A DNA stretch of 64,000 bases from JBFLVU01 sp037444825 (GCA_037444825.1 JBBILR010000007.1:54994-118993), one strand, 5' to 3'; numbered from the stretch's first letter, positions 1-8,571 are shown. The notes: generated by a model not told the origin, from the letters alone. Numbers and translations: made by a program.

Positions 1-54
1 GGCCAAGGTGACCAAGCTGGAAAGAAGCAGAAGGACCTTGTTTCGGGTCGTCAT
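1..54 (-). CDS. Start of an exported or membrane protein, cut by the window edge
   Basis: The first 18 residues read MTTRNKVLLLLSSLVTLA, a basic start followed by a hydrophobic stretch like a signal peptide or first membrane segment. The ATG lies one base after the stop codon of the cytochrome b gene, so this is almost certainly the next gene of the Rieske/cytochrome b operon. In such operons this place is often taken by a c-type cytochrome, but nothing visible here shows which family it is. Confidence 0.6.
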   Translation of the reverse strand, partial: MTTRNKVLLLLSSLVTLA

Positions 55-55
55 G

Positions 56-1594
56 TCAGTGCTTCGGCCAGAGGGCCGGGCTCCAGTAGAAGGTCCAATT
101 GGGGCCGCGGAAGTAGGTCCCGATGACCGTCAGGATCACGAACCCCGCCAGAAAGCAGGTGAAAAGGGCGGTGGCGCCGGCGCGCGTGGAGCCGTAGCGC
201 CGCGCCGCCCAGAGGGAGTGGACGGCGTAGAGCGCGGTGATCACCGTCCCCGGGTTTAGGGCCGTGACCACCAGCTGGGGGATGTGCGGGAACCATTCGC
301 GAAGCCACCCGAAGCGGATGGCGAAAGCCTCCACTCCCAGGGAGGCGGCCAACCCGAAGCCGGCGGAGAGCAGAGCCAGCCTTCCTCCTCCGGGCCCGCC
401 GAACCAGAGGCCGGTCCCCTCCTCTTCCCGATCCAGGTACGGAATGAGCCCCAGGCCGAGGAGGGTGAGGAGGGGAATGCCGAGCCCTCCCATAAAGGCG
501 GAAAAAGACACCAGTTCCTGAAGCCCCAGGAAGTACCAGGGGGCCTTGGCGGGGTTTTCCGGAACCAGGGGGTTGGCCGGCTCCTTCAAGGGGGCGTTCC
601 AAAGGATGGAGAGCGCCAAACACAGCGCCACGGTCGCCATGAAGACCGCCGCCTCCCCGTAGAAAAGGTGGGGGAGGGAGGGCAGGGTGTTTTCCGGCCC
701 TCTCCCCACGGCGGCGCTCTTTCCTCGAACCAGACAGGCGAGGTGGTAGGTCTTCCGGGGCTCCTGCGTGAAGACGGGCAACGTCCCCTCCGGCAAGGGG
801 CCGAGACGCTCGTCGGCGTCCTTCGGCCGGGCCAGGCCCCCGTCCTTTCGGATGCGCCAGAAGTGGACCGCCGCCAGCGCGCCGAGGAGGAGGGGCAGGA
901 TCATGACGTGGAGAAGGTAGAACCGGATCAGGGCCTCCTCCCCCACCGTGTCGGAGCCGAGGAGCAGCAAGCGCTGGAAGCCCCCGGGGTCGAAGTGAGA
1001 AGTGATGCCGAGGGCGTCCGTGACCTCCCGGGGGGACTGGGCGATGTTGGCCCCGATGGTGATGGCCCAGAAGCCCAGCTGGTCCCACGGGAGGAGATAC
1101 CCGGTGAAGGAGAGCCCCAGGGTGACCACGAGGAGCAGGAGGCCCACCACCCAGTTGAACTCCCGGGGCCTCCGGTAGGACCCCGTGTAGAAGACCCGGG
1201 CCATGTGGAGGATCACCGCCACCACCATGACGTTGGCCGCCCAGCGGTGGATGTTCCGGATGAAGCGCCCGGTGGGGACCACGAAGTGGATGTCCTGGAT
1301 GGAGGCGTAGGCCGCCTCGGGGTGCGGCTTGTAGTAGAACATCAGCAAGACGCCGGTGATGAGAGTCAGCAGGAAGGCCGACGTGCAGGCCACGCCCAGG
1401 CCCCAGGTGGTGGACCACCGGAGGCTCCAGCGGTGGACCCGCACCGATTGAAAATGGAGGAAGACGTTTCCGAAGACGAAGGTGGACCGGCTCCGGTCGC
1501 TGACGGGGGCGCCTCCCCTGGCGAAGGAATCGCGGAAGGTCGCCGGCAGCGAGCGAAGGTTGGCCCAGAGAGCCTGCAGTCCGCCGCGCGTCAT
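56..1594 (-). CDS. Cytochrome b of a bc-type quinol oxidase complex (fused N- and C-terminal parts)
   Basis: 512 residues, long enough to carry both the heme-binding cytochrome b half and the subunit IV-like half in one chain. Histidine pairs for two b hemes are visible in HRWAANVMVVAVILHM and in the later HVMILPLLLGALAAVHFW segment. The PEWY-loop position reads KAPWYFLGLQELV, a variant of the usual Qo-site motif. Many hydrophobic segments indicate an inner-membrane protein. The ATG overlaps the Rieske stop in an ATGA arrangement, so the two are probably translationally coupled. It is expected to oxidise quinol and pass electrons to the Rieske protein and to an acceptor encoded farther left. 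A longer in-frame start upstream was rejected because it reads through the Rieske gene. Confidence 0.9.
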   Translation of the reverse strand: MTRGGLQALWANLRSLPATFRDSFARGGAPVSDRSRSTFVFGNVFLHFQSVRVHRWSLRWSTTWGLGVACTSAFLLTLITGVLLMFYYKPHPEAAYASIQDIHFVVPTGRFIRNIHRWAANVMVVAVILHMARVFYTGSYRRPREFNWVVGLLLLVVTLGLSFTGYLLPWDQLGFWAITIGANIAQSPREVTDALGITSHFDPGGFQRLLLLGSDTVGEEALIRFYLLHVMILPLLLGALAAVHFWRIRKDGGLARPKDADERLGPLPEGTLPVFTQEPRKTYHLACLVRGKSAAVGRGPENTLPSLPHLFYGEAAVFMATVALCLALSILWNAPLKEPANPLVPENPAKAPWYFLGLQELVSFSAFMGGLGIPLLTLLGLGLIPYLDREEEGTGLWFGGPGGGRLALLSAGFGLAASLGVEAFAIRFGWLREWFPHIPQLVVTALNPGTVITALYAVHSLWAARRYGSTRAGATALFTCFLAGFVILTVIGTYFRGPNWTFYWSPALWPKH

Positions 1595-2070
1595 AGGGGC
1601 ACCTTGGTCCCGGCCGGGACGGTTTCCCCCTCGTCCACCACCACGCGCCCCCCCCGCACCTGCACCTTGAACCAGGGGAGCTGGCGGGGCGCCGGGCCTT
1701 TGATCACGCTTCCGTCGGGCGCGAAGCGCGATCCGTGGCAGGGGCAGTCGAAGCCCGTGGGGGAGGGGTTCACGATGCACCCCAGGTGGGTGCACACTCG
1801 GCTGACGGCGAAGACCCCCTCGTGGTCTCGAAAGACGGCCACCGTGCGGCCGGCGGGGAGGTACGGCGTTCCCGGATCCATGGACCCCGGGAGATCCACG
1901 GCGAACTTGCGCGAGGGGGAGCTGAGGACCGCCGCCTTGGGCAGCCTTAGGATCCCCAGACCCGCCGCGAAGAGGGCCGTTCCCGCCGCCCAGAGGGCGG
2001 CCATTCCCAGGAAATCCCGCCGGCCGACGGGTTCGGGAGCGAGACGGGGCGAACGTTCCTCGGCGCTCAT
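1591..2070 (-). CDS. Rieske iron-sulfur protein
   Basis: 159 residues. The two Rieske cluster motifs are intact, CTHLGC and CPCHGS, supplying the Cys and His ligands of a [2Fe-2S] cluster. An N-terminal hydrophobic stretch after an RRDFLG sequence is typical of the membrane anchor and twin-arginine-type export of Rieske proteins. It overlaps the flavoprotein gene at its start and cytochrome b at its end by 4 nt each, so all three are one operon. The start at MSAEERS was chosen because the region before it belongs to the flavoprotein frame. Role: electron transfer from quinol at the Qo site of the adjacent cytochrome b. Confidence 0.93.
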   Translation of the reverse strand: MSAEERSPRLAPEPVGRRDFLGMAALWAAGTALFAAGLGILRLPKAAVLSSPSRKFAVDLPGSMDPGTPYLPAGRTVAVFRDHEGVFAVSRVCTHLGCIVNPSPTGFDCPCHGSRFAPDGSVIKGPAPRQLPWFKVQVRGGRVVVDEGETVPAGTKVPL

Positions 2071-3986
2071 GAAGACCTCCAGCGGGTGGAGAAGGTCACC
2101 CGTTCCATGGTGACGGCTTCGGTGGGGCAACGGTGGGCGCAAAGGGCGCACCGAATGCAGCGTTCCTCGTCCTTCAAGATGGCCGAGGCGCCTTCGAGAT
2201 CCTTGGAGCCGAGCGCGGACTGCGCCGCCTCGAGCAGTTCGGGCGTGGGTTCCAACTCATCCAGGGAGACCAGCTTGAGGCAGAGGGTGGGGCAAACGTC
2301 GGCGCACCCCCCGCACAGGACGCAACGGCTCCCGTCGAAGACGGGGGTCACGCCGCAGTCGAGGCAGCGCCCCGCCTCCCTCCTGGCCTCTCCTTCCTCG
2401 TAGCCTCTTTCCACCAGGCGGTCGGGGGACTTGAGCCGTTCCTCGGGGGGAAGCACGGGAACGGGCACGCGAGGGACGGACTCGTACCCCCTTTCCCGCC
2501 GGTAGGCTTCGCGGAGCCGGAAGGAGGTGGAAACCTCCTCTTCGAGCCGGCGCCCCGTGAGGTAGGAGTAGATGGATCGGGCGGCGGCCTTGCCGGAGGC
2601 CACGGCGTCGATCAGAAGCCGCGTGCCGTGGGCCAGGTCCCCGGCCACGAAGACGCCGGGGGCGGTGGTGGCGAGGGTTTTGGGATCCACCTGGGGCCAG
2701 CCGGGCCGGGCCAGGACGATGTCCTCTCCGCCCGGCTCCAGGAAGGAGGCGTCGGGAGCCTGCCCCACGGCCAGGAGTACGGTGTCGCAGGAAAGGCGAA
2801 TCGTGTCGGCGTCGTCGTAGACCGGAGCGAAGCGCCGGTTCTCGTCGTACACGCGCAGGCAACGCCGAAAGCGGATCCCCGTGACGCGGCCTTCGCCGTC
2901 CCTCTCGATTTCCAGGGGGCCCCAGCCGTTCAAGCGCTCGATGCCCTCCTCGTCGCCCTCGAGGATTTCCTGGGTGTCGGCGGGCATCTCCTCCAGCGTT
3001 TCCAGGGACACCAGGCGGACCCTCGCCGTGCCGGGGCGGCGGGCGGCGGTCCGGGCCGTGTCGTAGGCGATTTGCCGCAAGACGGTGCGGGCCACGTCGT
3101 AGGCCACGTTTCCGCCCCCCACCACCACCACGTCCCGGCCGATGGAGAGCGGCTCGCCCAGGGCGGCGGAGCGGAGGAGGTCCACCCCTCCGAAGACCCC
3201 GGGGCCTCCCTCCCCCGGCAGCCCCAGCCGGCGGGAGGACTTGGCCCCCACGGCGAGCACCACCGCGGCGAATTGGCGCCTCAGGTCCGCCAGCGTCACA
3301 TCCCGGCCCACGCGGACCCCGCAGCGGATCTCCACCCCCAGGGCGCGAATCACCTCCACTTCCCACCGGATGAGATCCCGGGGAAGGCGGTAGGATGGGA
3401 CGCCCACCACCAGCATCCCGGCGGGAACCGGCTCCATCTCGAAGACCACGGGGCGGAACCCCATCAGGGCCAGGTCGTGGGCCGCCGAAAGCCCCGCGGG
3501 GCCCGAGCCCACGATGGCCACCCCTTCCCCGTTCCCCGGCGCGAAGAGCCCTTCGCTCTGGGACCGGAGGAGGGCCGCCATTTCCTCCGCCCCTTCGCAG
3601 ACGCCGTCCCTTCGGGACCGCAGCCGCCGGAGGGCCTCCTCCGCCGGAAGGTCCTCGAGGCCCGCCCGGGCGCAGGCGAAGCGCTTCAAGGCCCGAATGG
3701 CGATGGGGCGGTCCAGCGCGAAGAACAGCCCGTCCGAGTCGGTGCGGGGGATGCGCCCCCGCCGGCAGGACGCCTCGCAGGGGGCCCCGCAAACCCTCCC
3801 GCAGATGGAGGCGAAAGGGTTGGGACCCCGGGCGATGAAGTACGCCTCCTCGTAGCGGCCTTCGGCGATGGCCCTCACGTACCCCCGCGCGTCGGTGTGA
3901 ACGGGACAGGCGTCCTGGCAGGAAACGAGCCTACAGTGGTGGTCTTCGCGGGGCAGAACCGCCCGGAGATTCGTGGGACCGGTCAT
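2067..3986 (-). CDS. Iron-sulfur GltD-like FAD/NAD(P) oxidoreductase with C-terminal ferredoxin domain
   Basis: 639 residues. The N-terminal part has cysteine motifs like those of the glutamate synthase small subunit (CQDACPVHT, CGRVCGAPCEASC). A GSGPAG dinucleotide-binding motif follows, then a second one, GGGNVAYD, and a GDLAHG flavin-binding motif near the end of the flavoprotein part. The C-terminal tail adds a CxDC pair and two ferredoxin motifs, CVLCGGCADVCP and CIRCALCAHRCP. No glutaminase or glutamate synthase large subunit is nearby, so the protein probably does not make glutamate. Its overlap with Rieske and Rrf2 genes suggests it links NAD(P)H or ferredoxin with the quinone pool or bc complex. 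That function is inferred from context. Confidence 0.82.
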   Translation of the reverse strand: MTGPTNLRAVLPREDHHCRLVSCQDACPVHTDARGYVRAIAEGRYEEAYFIARGPNPFASICGRVCGAPCEASCRRGRIPRTDSDGLFFALDRPIAIRALKRFACARAGLEDLPAEEALRRLRSRRDGVCEGAEEMAALLRSQSEGLFAPGNGEGVAIVGSGPAGLSAAHDLALMGFRPVVFEMEPVPAGMLVVGVPSYRLPRDLIRWEVEVIRALGVEIRCGVRVGRDVTLADLRRQFAAVVLAVGAKSSRRLGLPGEGGPGVFGGVDLLRSAALGEPLSIGRDVVVVGGGNVAYDVARTVLRQIAYDTARTAARRPGTARVRLVSLETLEEMPADTQEILEGDEEGIERLNGWGPLEIERDGEGRVTGIRFRRCLRVYDENRRFAPVYDDADTIRLSCDTVLLAVGQAPDASFLEPGGEDIVLARPGWPQVDPKTLATTAPGVFVAGDLAHGTRLLIDAVASGKAAARSIYSYLTGRRLEEEVSTSFRLREAYRRERGYESVPRVPVPVLPPEERLKSPDRLVERGYEEGEARREAGRCLDCGVTPVFDGSRCVLCGGCADVCPTLCLKLVSLDELEPTPELLEAAQSALGSKDLEGASAILKDEERCIRCALCAHRCPTEAVTMERVTFSTRWRSS

Positions 3987-4444
3987 GGGGAGGCCTCCGC
4001 CGCGGGGAGGGCCTTCCTGCACCGGCAGGTGTCGCGGAAGGCGCCGAGACCCTCGGGGGTCTCCAGAAGCCGCACGAGGGTCCAGCGCGAAAGCACCCCC
4101 ACCATGGCCTCGTGGAGCTCGGCGGCCGCCCGGTGAAAGCCGCAGGTCTTCCGGTGCCAGGCCGTGTCCCCGCAGTAGTCGGGAACCAGAGACCCCTGGC
4201 ATGCCTCCACGACATGAAGCAGCGTGATGGAAGCCGGATTTCTCCCCAGGCTGACCCCTCCTCCGGCTCCGCGATGGCTCCTCAGGAGACCGGCCCGCGC
4301 CAACCGGTTGGTCACCTTGGCCATGTAGGAGGGCGATTCCCCGAGGCGAAGGGCGATGGCGGCGGGAGAGAGCACCGTTCCAGGGGGGCTCTGACCGAGC
4401 ACGAGGAGGGCTCGAAGTCCGCAAAGGGTGGTTTGGGTCAGCAT
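3983..4444 (-). CDS. Rrf2-family transcriptional regulator
   Basis: 153 residues with an Rrf2 winged-helix start (SPAAIALRLGESPSYMAKVTN) and a GGGVSLGR wing. Three cysteines with C-X8-C-X9-C spacing lie in the central part and could hold an iron-sulfur cluster, as in NsrR, IscR or RsrR; the spacing is wider than in E. coli NsrR or IscR. It is the first gene of the leftward flavoprotein/Rieske/cytochrome b operon and overlaps the flavoprotein gene by 4 nt. A palindrome covers its promoter, so self-regulation is likely. The signal sensed cannot be read from sequence; the neighbouring NO reductase and hemerythrin make NO or redox state plausible. Confidence 0.88.
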   Translation of the reverse strand: MLTQTTLCGLRALLVLGQSPPGTVLSPAAIALRLGESPSYMAKVTNRLARAGLLRSHRGAGGGVSLGRNPASITLLHVVEACQGSLVPDYCGDTAWHRKTCGFHRAAAELHEAMVGVLSRWTLVRLLETPEGLGAFRDTCRCRKALPAAEASP

Positions 4445-4460
4445 CCCCGCCTCCCTTATA

Positions 4461-4484
4461 GGATAAATGATATCTTACTTATCC
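4461..4484. promoter_or_regulatory. Inverted repeat GGATAA-N12-TTATCC, likely Rrf2 operator
   Basis: Perfect 6-bp arms separated by 12 nt; including flanking bases (4458-4487) the arms match in 8 of 9 positions. The repeat lies between the -35 and -10 and covers the -10 of the leftward promoter, the expected place for a repressor site. No other copy was noticed in the window. Confidence 0.65.
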
Positions 4485-4494
4485 GATTTGTCAA
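4467..4494 (-). promoter_or_regulatory. Promoter of the leftward Rrf2/bc-complex operon
   Basis: On the minus strand TTGACA (4494-4489) is followed after 16 nt by TATCAT (4472-4467). A transcript would start near 4460, giving a leader of about 15 nt with a GGGAGG ribosome site before the ATG at 4444. Confidence 0.75.
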
Positions 4495-4600
4495 GTGGGC
4501 GTTCTCTCTTCCTGCCCAATCCATTCATGGCTTGTCGGCACAAGGGGTTGCGCGTGCGGGGGGGCCGGGAAGCCGCCGGTCTGCCCCTCTTCTTCCCCCC

Positions 4601-4629
4601 TTGACAGGGGGCATTTCAGCGCATATACT
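4601..4629 (+). promoter_or_regulatory. Promoter of the rightward Rrf2 gene
   Basis: TTGACA (4601-4606), 17-nt spacer, TATACT (4624-4629): close to the sigma-70 consensus. Start of transcription is expected near 4636, with a GAGGT ribosome site at 4637-4641 just before the ATG at 4649. Confidence 0.82.
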
Positions 4630-4648
4630 CATGATCTGAGGTGTTGTG

Positions 4649-5119
4649 ATGGTTTCCCACACGGGGCGGTATGGCTTGCGGATCCTGGGCTTTTTGGCGG
4701 GGCGGCCGGGCGAGTGGGTCCAGGGAACCCAGATCGCGGAGGCCACGGGGATCCCCGCCAACTACCTCTCCAAGATCCTCAACCAGCTCCGGAAGCGGGG
4801 CTTCGTCCGCTCGCAGAAGGGCTGGGGAGGGGGCTTCATGCTGGCGGAGGAGGCCTCCCGGCGGCCCATCCTCGCGGTTCTGGATGCGCTGGAGGGGCCC
4901 CGTCCCGAGGGGGAGTGCCTCTTCGGCCTGGCCCGCTGCGACGCCGACAACCCCTGCCCCCTCCACGGGTACTGGGAAAAGATCCAGGAGACCTACGAGG
5001 CGATGCTGAAGGCGGTGACCATCGGAGACCTCGCCGGCACGCCGCCGGCCTTGCCCCGACAGGCGGGCCGGACCCTTCCCCCGCCCAAGCCGGTTCCCTC
5101 ACGTGGAGGGCGCCGGTGA
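4649..5119 (+). CDS. Rrf2-family transcriptional regulator (second copy, divergent)
   Basis: 156 residues. The Rrf2 helix-turn-helix (TQIAEATGIPANYLSKILNQL) and the wing with KGWGGGF are clear. Three cysteines with C-X6-C-X5-C spacing (ECLFGLARCDADNPC) resemble the cluster ligands of NsrR and IscR, so an Fe-S sensor is likely. The ATG at 4649 is preferred to the GTG one codon earlier because of its spacing from the GAGGT site. It is divergent from the other Rrf2 gene and lies 85 nt before the hemerythrin gene, so it may control the hemerythrin and NO reductase. The tail after about residue 130 is proline-rich and not conserved in the family. Confidence 0.88.
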   Translation: MVSHTGRYGLRILGFLAGRPGEWVQGTQIAEATGIPANYLSKILNQLRKRGFVRSQKGWGGGFMLAEEASRRPILAVLDALEGPRPEGECLFGLARCDADNPCPLHGYWEKIQETYEAMLKAVTIGDLAGTPPALPRQAGRTLPPPKPVPSRGGRR

Positions 5120-5204
5120 ATCCTTTTTCCAGGACCGCGAGGCCCTTTTCTTTTGGCCACTCAGAGGACTTCCACATCCTTTACTCTTTTATAGGAGAGA
5201 CGCC

Positions 5205-5816
5205 ATGCACCCATCCGTGACGATTCTGATGGACGAGCACCGGGTCATCGAACGGGTTCTCGGCGCGCTGGAGACCTTCGCCCTGGGTCTGCAGGAGGGC
5301 CAAGATGCCGCGCGGGGAGACCTCCGGGACTTCGCCGACTTCTTCCGGAACTTCGCCGACCGGTGCCACCACGGGAAGGAGGAGGACCGGCTCTTCGAAG
5401 CCATGAAAGGACACGGTTTCCCCGCCGACTACGGGCCGTTGGCCGTGATGCTGGCGGAACACACCGAGGGGAGGCGGCACGTGGGGGCGCTGGCCGCCCT
5501 CGGGGAGGGAACGGGACCCCTCACCGACGAGGAGAAGGCCTCCGCCGTCACCCACGCGCTGGCCTACGTCCCTCTGCTCCGCGGCCACATCCTCAAGGAG
5601 GACAACATCCTCTACCCCATGGCCCTTCAGGCGGTCCCGGCGCCGGTGCTGGACGAGCTGGTCCGCTCCTACGAGGGCTTCGAGAAAAAGGTCATGGGCG
5701 AGGGCGAGCACGAGCGGCTCCACGAACTGGCGCGGAAGCTCACGGAGCGCTTCCCCCCCGATCCGGAGCGGATGGCCGGCGCCTCCTCCTGCTTCGGCTG
5801 CGCGGGCCACGTGTAG
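5205..5816 (+). CDS. Hemerythrin HHE-domain protein
   Basis: 203 residues. Metal-ligand type motifs run in order: DEHRVIE, HHGKEE, an EHTEGRRH segment and HILKEDNILYP, matching the diiron-binding four-helix hemerythrin/HHE fold. It lacks the N-terminal ScdA domain of YtfE/RIC repair proteins. The short tail has two cysteines (SSCFGCAGHV). The start at MHPSV is supported by the AGGAGAG site at 5193-5199. Position between an Rrf2 regulator and an NO reductase points to binding of oxygen or NO, or repair of damaged Fe-S clusters; which of these is unknown. Confidence 0.85.
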   Translation: MHPSVTILMDEHRVIERVLGALETFALGLQEGQDAARGDLRDFADFFRNFADRCHHGKEEDRLFEAMKGHGFPADYGPLAVMLAEHTEGRRHVGALAALGEGTGPLTDEEKASAVTHALAYVPLLRGHILKEDNILYPMALQAVPAPVLDELVRSYEGFEKKVMGEGEHERLHELARKLTERFPPDPERMAGASSCFGCAGHV

Positions 5817-5871
5817 GCGGCTTTCCTCCGAAACACGATATTGAAGGACCACGCCAGACAGGGAGGTGACC

Positions 5872-8157
5872 ATGACGACGAAGACGCCGAAGGCCCTTTC
5901 GCCCTGGTGGCGCCGCGCGGCGCTGCTGGTGATGGCGGCGGGCTTTCTCGTCCTGGGATTCACCACGGTCAAGACCTACCAGAAAGCCCCCCCCATCCCG
6001 GACCGGGTGGTGGACGCGCAGGGCTCCGTTCTCTTCACCGGGGACGACATCCGGAAAGGCCAGGAGGTCTTTTTCAAGTACGGCCTCATGGAGCACGGGA
6101 CGCTCTGGGGCCACGGGGCCTATCTGGGGCCCGACTACTCCGCCCTGGCGTTGAGGCAGGAGGCGGAGGCCGTCCGGGACGCCCTGGCGGCGGAACGCTT
6201 CGGCAAGCCCATGGAGGCCCTCACCCCGGAGGAGAAGGGCTCGGTCCTCGCCGACACCCGGGCCTTGCTCAAGGAGAACCGCTACGACGAAGCCTCCCGG
6301 ACGCTCCGGTTCACGCCGCAGGAGGCCTCCGCCTTCGCACGCCAGCGCGACTTTTGGTCCTCCTACTTCGCCGGCGGGGCTCCGGGACTCTCCAAGGGCT
6401 TCATCTCCGATCCCCAGGAAACGGCCGCACTGTCCGCCTACTTCACCTGGGCCGCCTGGGCCTGCCGCGCGGAGCGTCCCCAAAAGGCCTACTCCTACAC
6501 CAACAACTGGCCCTACGACCCCCTGGCGGGGAACGGCCCCACCCCCCAGGCCCTCCTCTGGAGCGCCGTGAGTTTGGTCTTTCTCCTGGGGGGGCTGGGC
6601 CTCACCCTCTTCTTCTTCGGGAAGTTCGACTACCTGGGGTGGGGCGGGGATACCGCTTCGGAGCCCCGGGCTTCCCTCCTCCCCTCCCCCGGTGCCCTGA
6701 CCCCGAGCCAGCGCGCCACGGCCCTCTTTTTCCTGGTGGTGGCCCTCCTCTTCCTCCTTCAGGTCCTGCTGGGCGGGGCCCTGGCCCACTACCGCGTGGA
6801 ACCTCAAGGCTTCTACGGCTTCAACCTGGCCCACCTCCTGCCGTACAACCTGGCCCGCACCTGGCACCTCCAGCTGGCGGTCTTCTGGATCGCCACCGCC
6901 TGGGTGGGGGGCGGACTCTTCCTGGCGCCCCTGGTGGGCGGCGCGGAACCCCGGGGCCAGCGGGCGGGCGTCCTGGCTCTCCTCGGCGCGCTCGCCGTGG
7001 TGGTCTTCGGCAGCCTCTTCGGCGAGCACCTGGGCATCCACGACAAGCTCGGCTCCCTCTGGTTCTGGTTCGGCCACCAGGGGTCGGAGTACGTGGACTT
7101 GGGCCGTTTCTGGCAGGTCCTCCTGGCGGCGGGGCTCCTCTTCTGGCTCTTCTTGATGTTCAGGGCGCTCAGGCCCGCCTTCGCCACCGCCGGCCGGGAA
7201 TTCGCCTCCCTCTTCCTCTTCGCCGCCACCGCCGTGGTTCTCTTTTACCTTCCGGCCTTCCTGTGGGGGGCCCACACCAACTTCGCCGTCATCGACAACT
7301 GGCGCTTCTGGATCATCCACCTGTGGGTGGAAGGCTTCTTCGAACTCTTCGCCACGGTGCTGGTGGCCATGATGTTCGTCCAGATGGGGCTCGTCTCCGT
7401 CCGAACGGCCACCCGCGTGGTGTACCTGGACGCCATCCTCTACCTGGCCGGAGGCATCGCCGGAACGGCCCACCACTGGTACTTCACCGGCCAGGAGGCC
7501 CTGGCCATGGCCATCGGCGCCTGTTTCTCCGCGCTGGAGGTGGTTCCCCTGACCCTCCTGACGCTGGACGCCTGGGACTTCATCAAACTGCAACAGGCCC
7601 CCCGCGACGCCTGCGGCGAGCCATTGGCCCGGAAGCAGAAGTGGGCCGTCTATTTCCTCATGGCCGTGGGCTTCTGGAACTTCCTGGGAGCCGGCGTCTT
7701 CGGCTTCCTCATCAACCTCCCCATCGTCTCCTACTTCGAGATGGGGACCACCCTGACCCCCAACCACGGCCACGCCGCCCTGTTCGGGGTCTTCGGCATG
7801 CTGGCCCTGGCCGTGCTTCTCTTCGTCTTGAGGGCCCTCTCCACCGACGAGACCTGGAGCCGCGCCGAGAAGTTCTTCCGGACGGGCTTCTGGGGGCTCA
7901 ACGCCGGCCTTCTCCTCATGATCGTCCTGAACCTCTTCCCGGCGGGGGTCCTCCAGCTCTACGACGTGGTGAAGAACGGCTACGCCCACGCCCGGAGCCT
8001 GGAGTTCACCCTGTCCGGCCTCTACCACGCCACCGAGTGGGTGCGCCTCGTGGGCGACGGGACCCTCATCGCGGTGGGCGCCGTCCCCTTCTTCCTCGGC
8101 GTCGTCACGGCCGTCTCCGGTATCCTGAAGCAGAAGTCCGCCGCCCAGGTGCGGTAG
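5872..8157 (+). CDS. norZ: Quinol-dependent nitric oxide reductase (qNOR type)
   Basis: 761 residues, the usual length of single-subunit quinol NO reductases. The N-terminal TM helix and periplasmic domain (GDDIRKGQEVFFKYGLMEHG) correspond to a NorC-like part fused to the catalytic NorB-like part, without a CxxCH heme motif, as expected for the quinol type. Heme/copper-oxidase-type histidines lie in ARTWHLQL, GEHLGIHDK, HLWVEGFFELF, HHWYFTGQ and NHGHAALFG, ligands for the b hemes and the FeB site, with the FeB glutamates in the expected helices. It reduces two NO to N2O with quinol at the inner membrane. The ATG at 5872 follows a GGGAGGTG site at 5861-5868. Probably for NO detoxification, because no nitrite reductase of NirS/NirK type is nearby. 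Confidence 0.94.
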   Translation: MTTKTPKALSPWWRRAALLVMAAGFLVLGFTTVKTYQKAPPIPDRVVDAQGSVLFTGDDIRKGQEVFFKYGLMEHGTLWGHGAYLGPDYSALALRQEAEAVRDALAAERFGKPMEALTPEEKGSVLADTRALLKENRYDEASRTLRFTPQEASAFARQRDFWSSYFAGGAPGLSKGFISDPQETAALSAYFTWAAWACRAERPQKAYSYTNNWPYDPLAGNGPTPQALLWSAVSLVFLLGGLGLTLFFFGKFDYLGWGGDTASEPRASLLPSPGALTPSQRATALFFLVVALLFLLQVLLGGALAHYRVEPQGFYGFNLAHLLPYNLARTWHLQLAVFWIATAWVGGGLFLAPLVGGAEPRGQRAGVLALLGALAVVVFGSLFGEHLGIHDKLGSLWFWFGHQGSEYVDLGRFWQVLLAAGLLFWLFLMFRALRPAFATAGREFASLFLFAATAVVLFYLPAFLWGAHTNFAVIDNWRFWIIHLWVEGFFELFATVLVAMMFVQMGLVSVRTATRVVYLDAILYLAGGIAGTAHHWYFTGQEALAMAIGACFSALEVVPLTLLTLDAWDFIKLQQAPRDACGEPLARKQKWAVYFLMAVGFWNFLGAGVFGFLINLPIVSYFEMGTTLTPNHGHAALFGVFGMLALAVLLFVLRALSTDETWSRAEKFFRTGFWGLNAGLLLMIVLNLFPAGVLQLYDVVKNGYAHARSLEFTLSGLYHATEWVRLVGDGTLIAVGAVPFFLGVVTAVSGILKQKSAAQVR

Positions 8158-8173
8158 AGCCCTTCGTGTCTTC

Positions 8174-8206
8174 GGGGCCGGGCGGCGCCCCTTCCCGCCC
8201 GGCCCC
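8174..8206 (+). terminator. GC-rich hairpin after the NO reductase gene
   Basis: A perfect 12-bp stem (8174-8185 with 8195-8206) and 9-nt loop, followed by TCTT rather than a long T-run. It may end or attenuate transcription between the NO reductase and the cupin. Confidence 0.5.
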
Positions 8207-8226
8207 TCTTCCCGAAAGGAGGCCCC

Positions 8227-8571
8227 ATGAAGCCGCACGCCACCCCCATGGTTTCCAACCTCCAGGACTCCGTCCAGTTCGCCGAGCGGGGCATCGTCAG
8301 CAAGACCCTCCACGACTCGCCGGTCCTCAAGGTGGTCCTCTTCTGCTTCGAGCCGGGCCAGGCCCTCTCGGAGCACGCCGCCCCCTTCGAGGCGGTGATC
8401 CAGGTACTCGAAGGGAAGGGCAAAGTGAAGCTCGGCGAGGCGGAGTACGACGGCCGCCCGGGTTGCCTCTACGTGATGCCGGCGGGCCTACCCCACGCCG
8501 TCATCGCGGAGGAGCGTTTCGTGTTTCTCCTCACCATGGCCCGGGCCCAGGCCCCCGTGGGACTCAAGTAG
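8227..8571 (+). CDS. Small cupin-domain protein
   Basis: 114 residues forming one cupin barrel. First motif region: PGQALSEHAAPFEAVIQVLEG; second: PAGLPHAV. Metal-ligand type histidines are present, though the first motif has one His rather than the usual HxH. A strong AAAGGAGG site precedes the ATG by 7 nt. Small cupins of this kind are often found beside hemerythrin and NO-response genes; their biochemical role is not established. It may be co-transcribed with the NO reductase through the hairpin at 8174-8206. Confidence 0.78.
   Translation: MKPHATPMVSNLQDSVQFAERGIVSKTLHDSPVLKVVLFCFEPGQALSEHAAPFEAVIQVLEGKGKVKLGEAEYDGRPGCLYVMPAGLPHAVIAEERFVFLLTMARAQAPVGLK

Noticed and set aside
5740..8376. 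An 878-residue minus-strand frame opposite the NO reductase
   Set aside because: Composition is typical of an antisense shadow in GC-rich DNA; the plus strand encodes a complete conserved enzyme.
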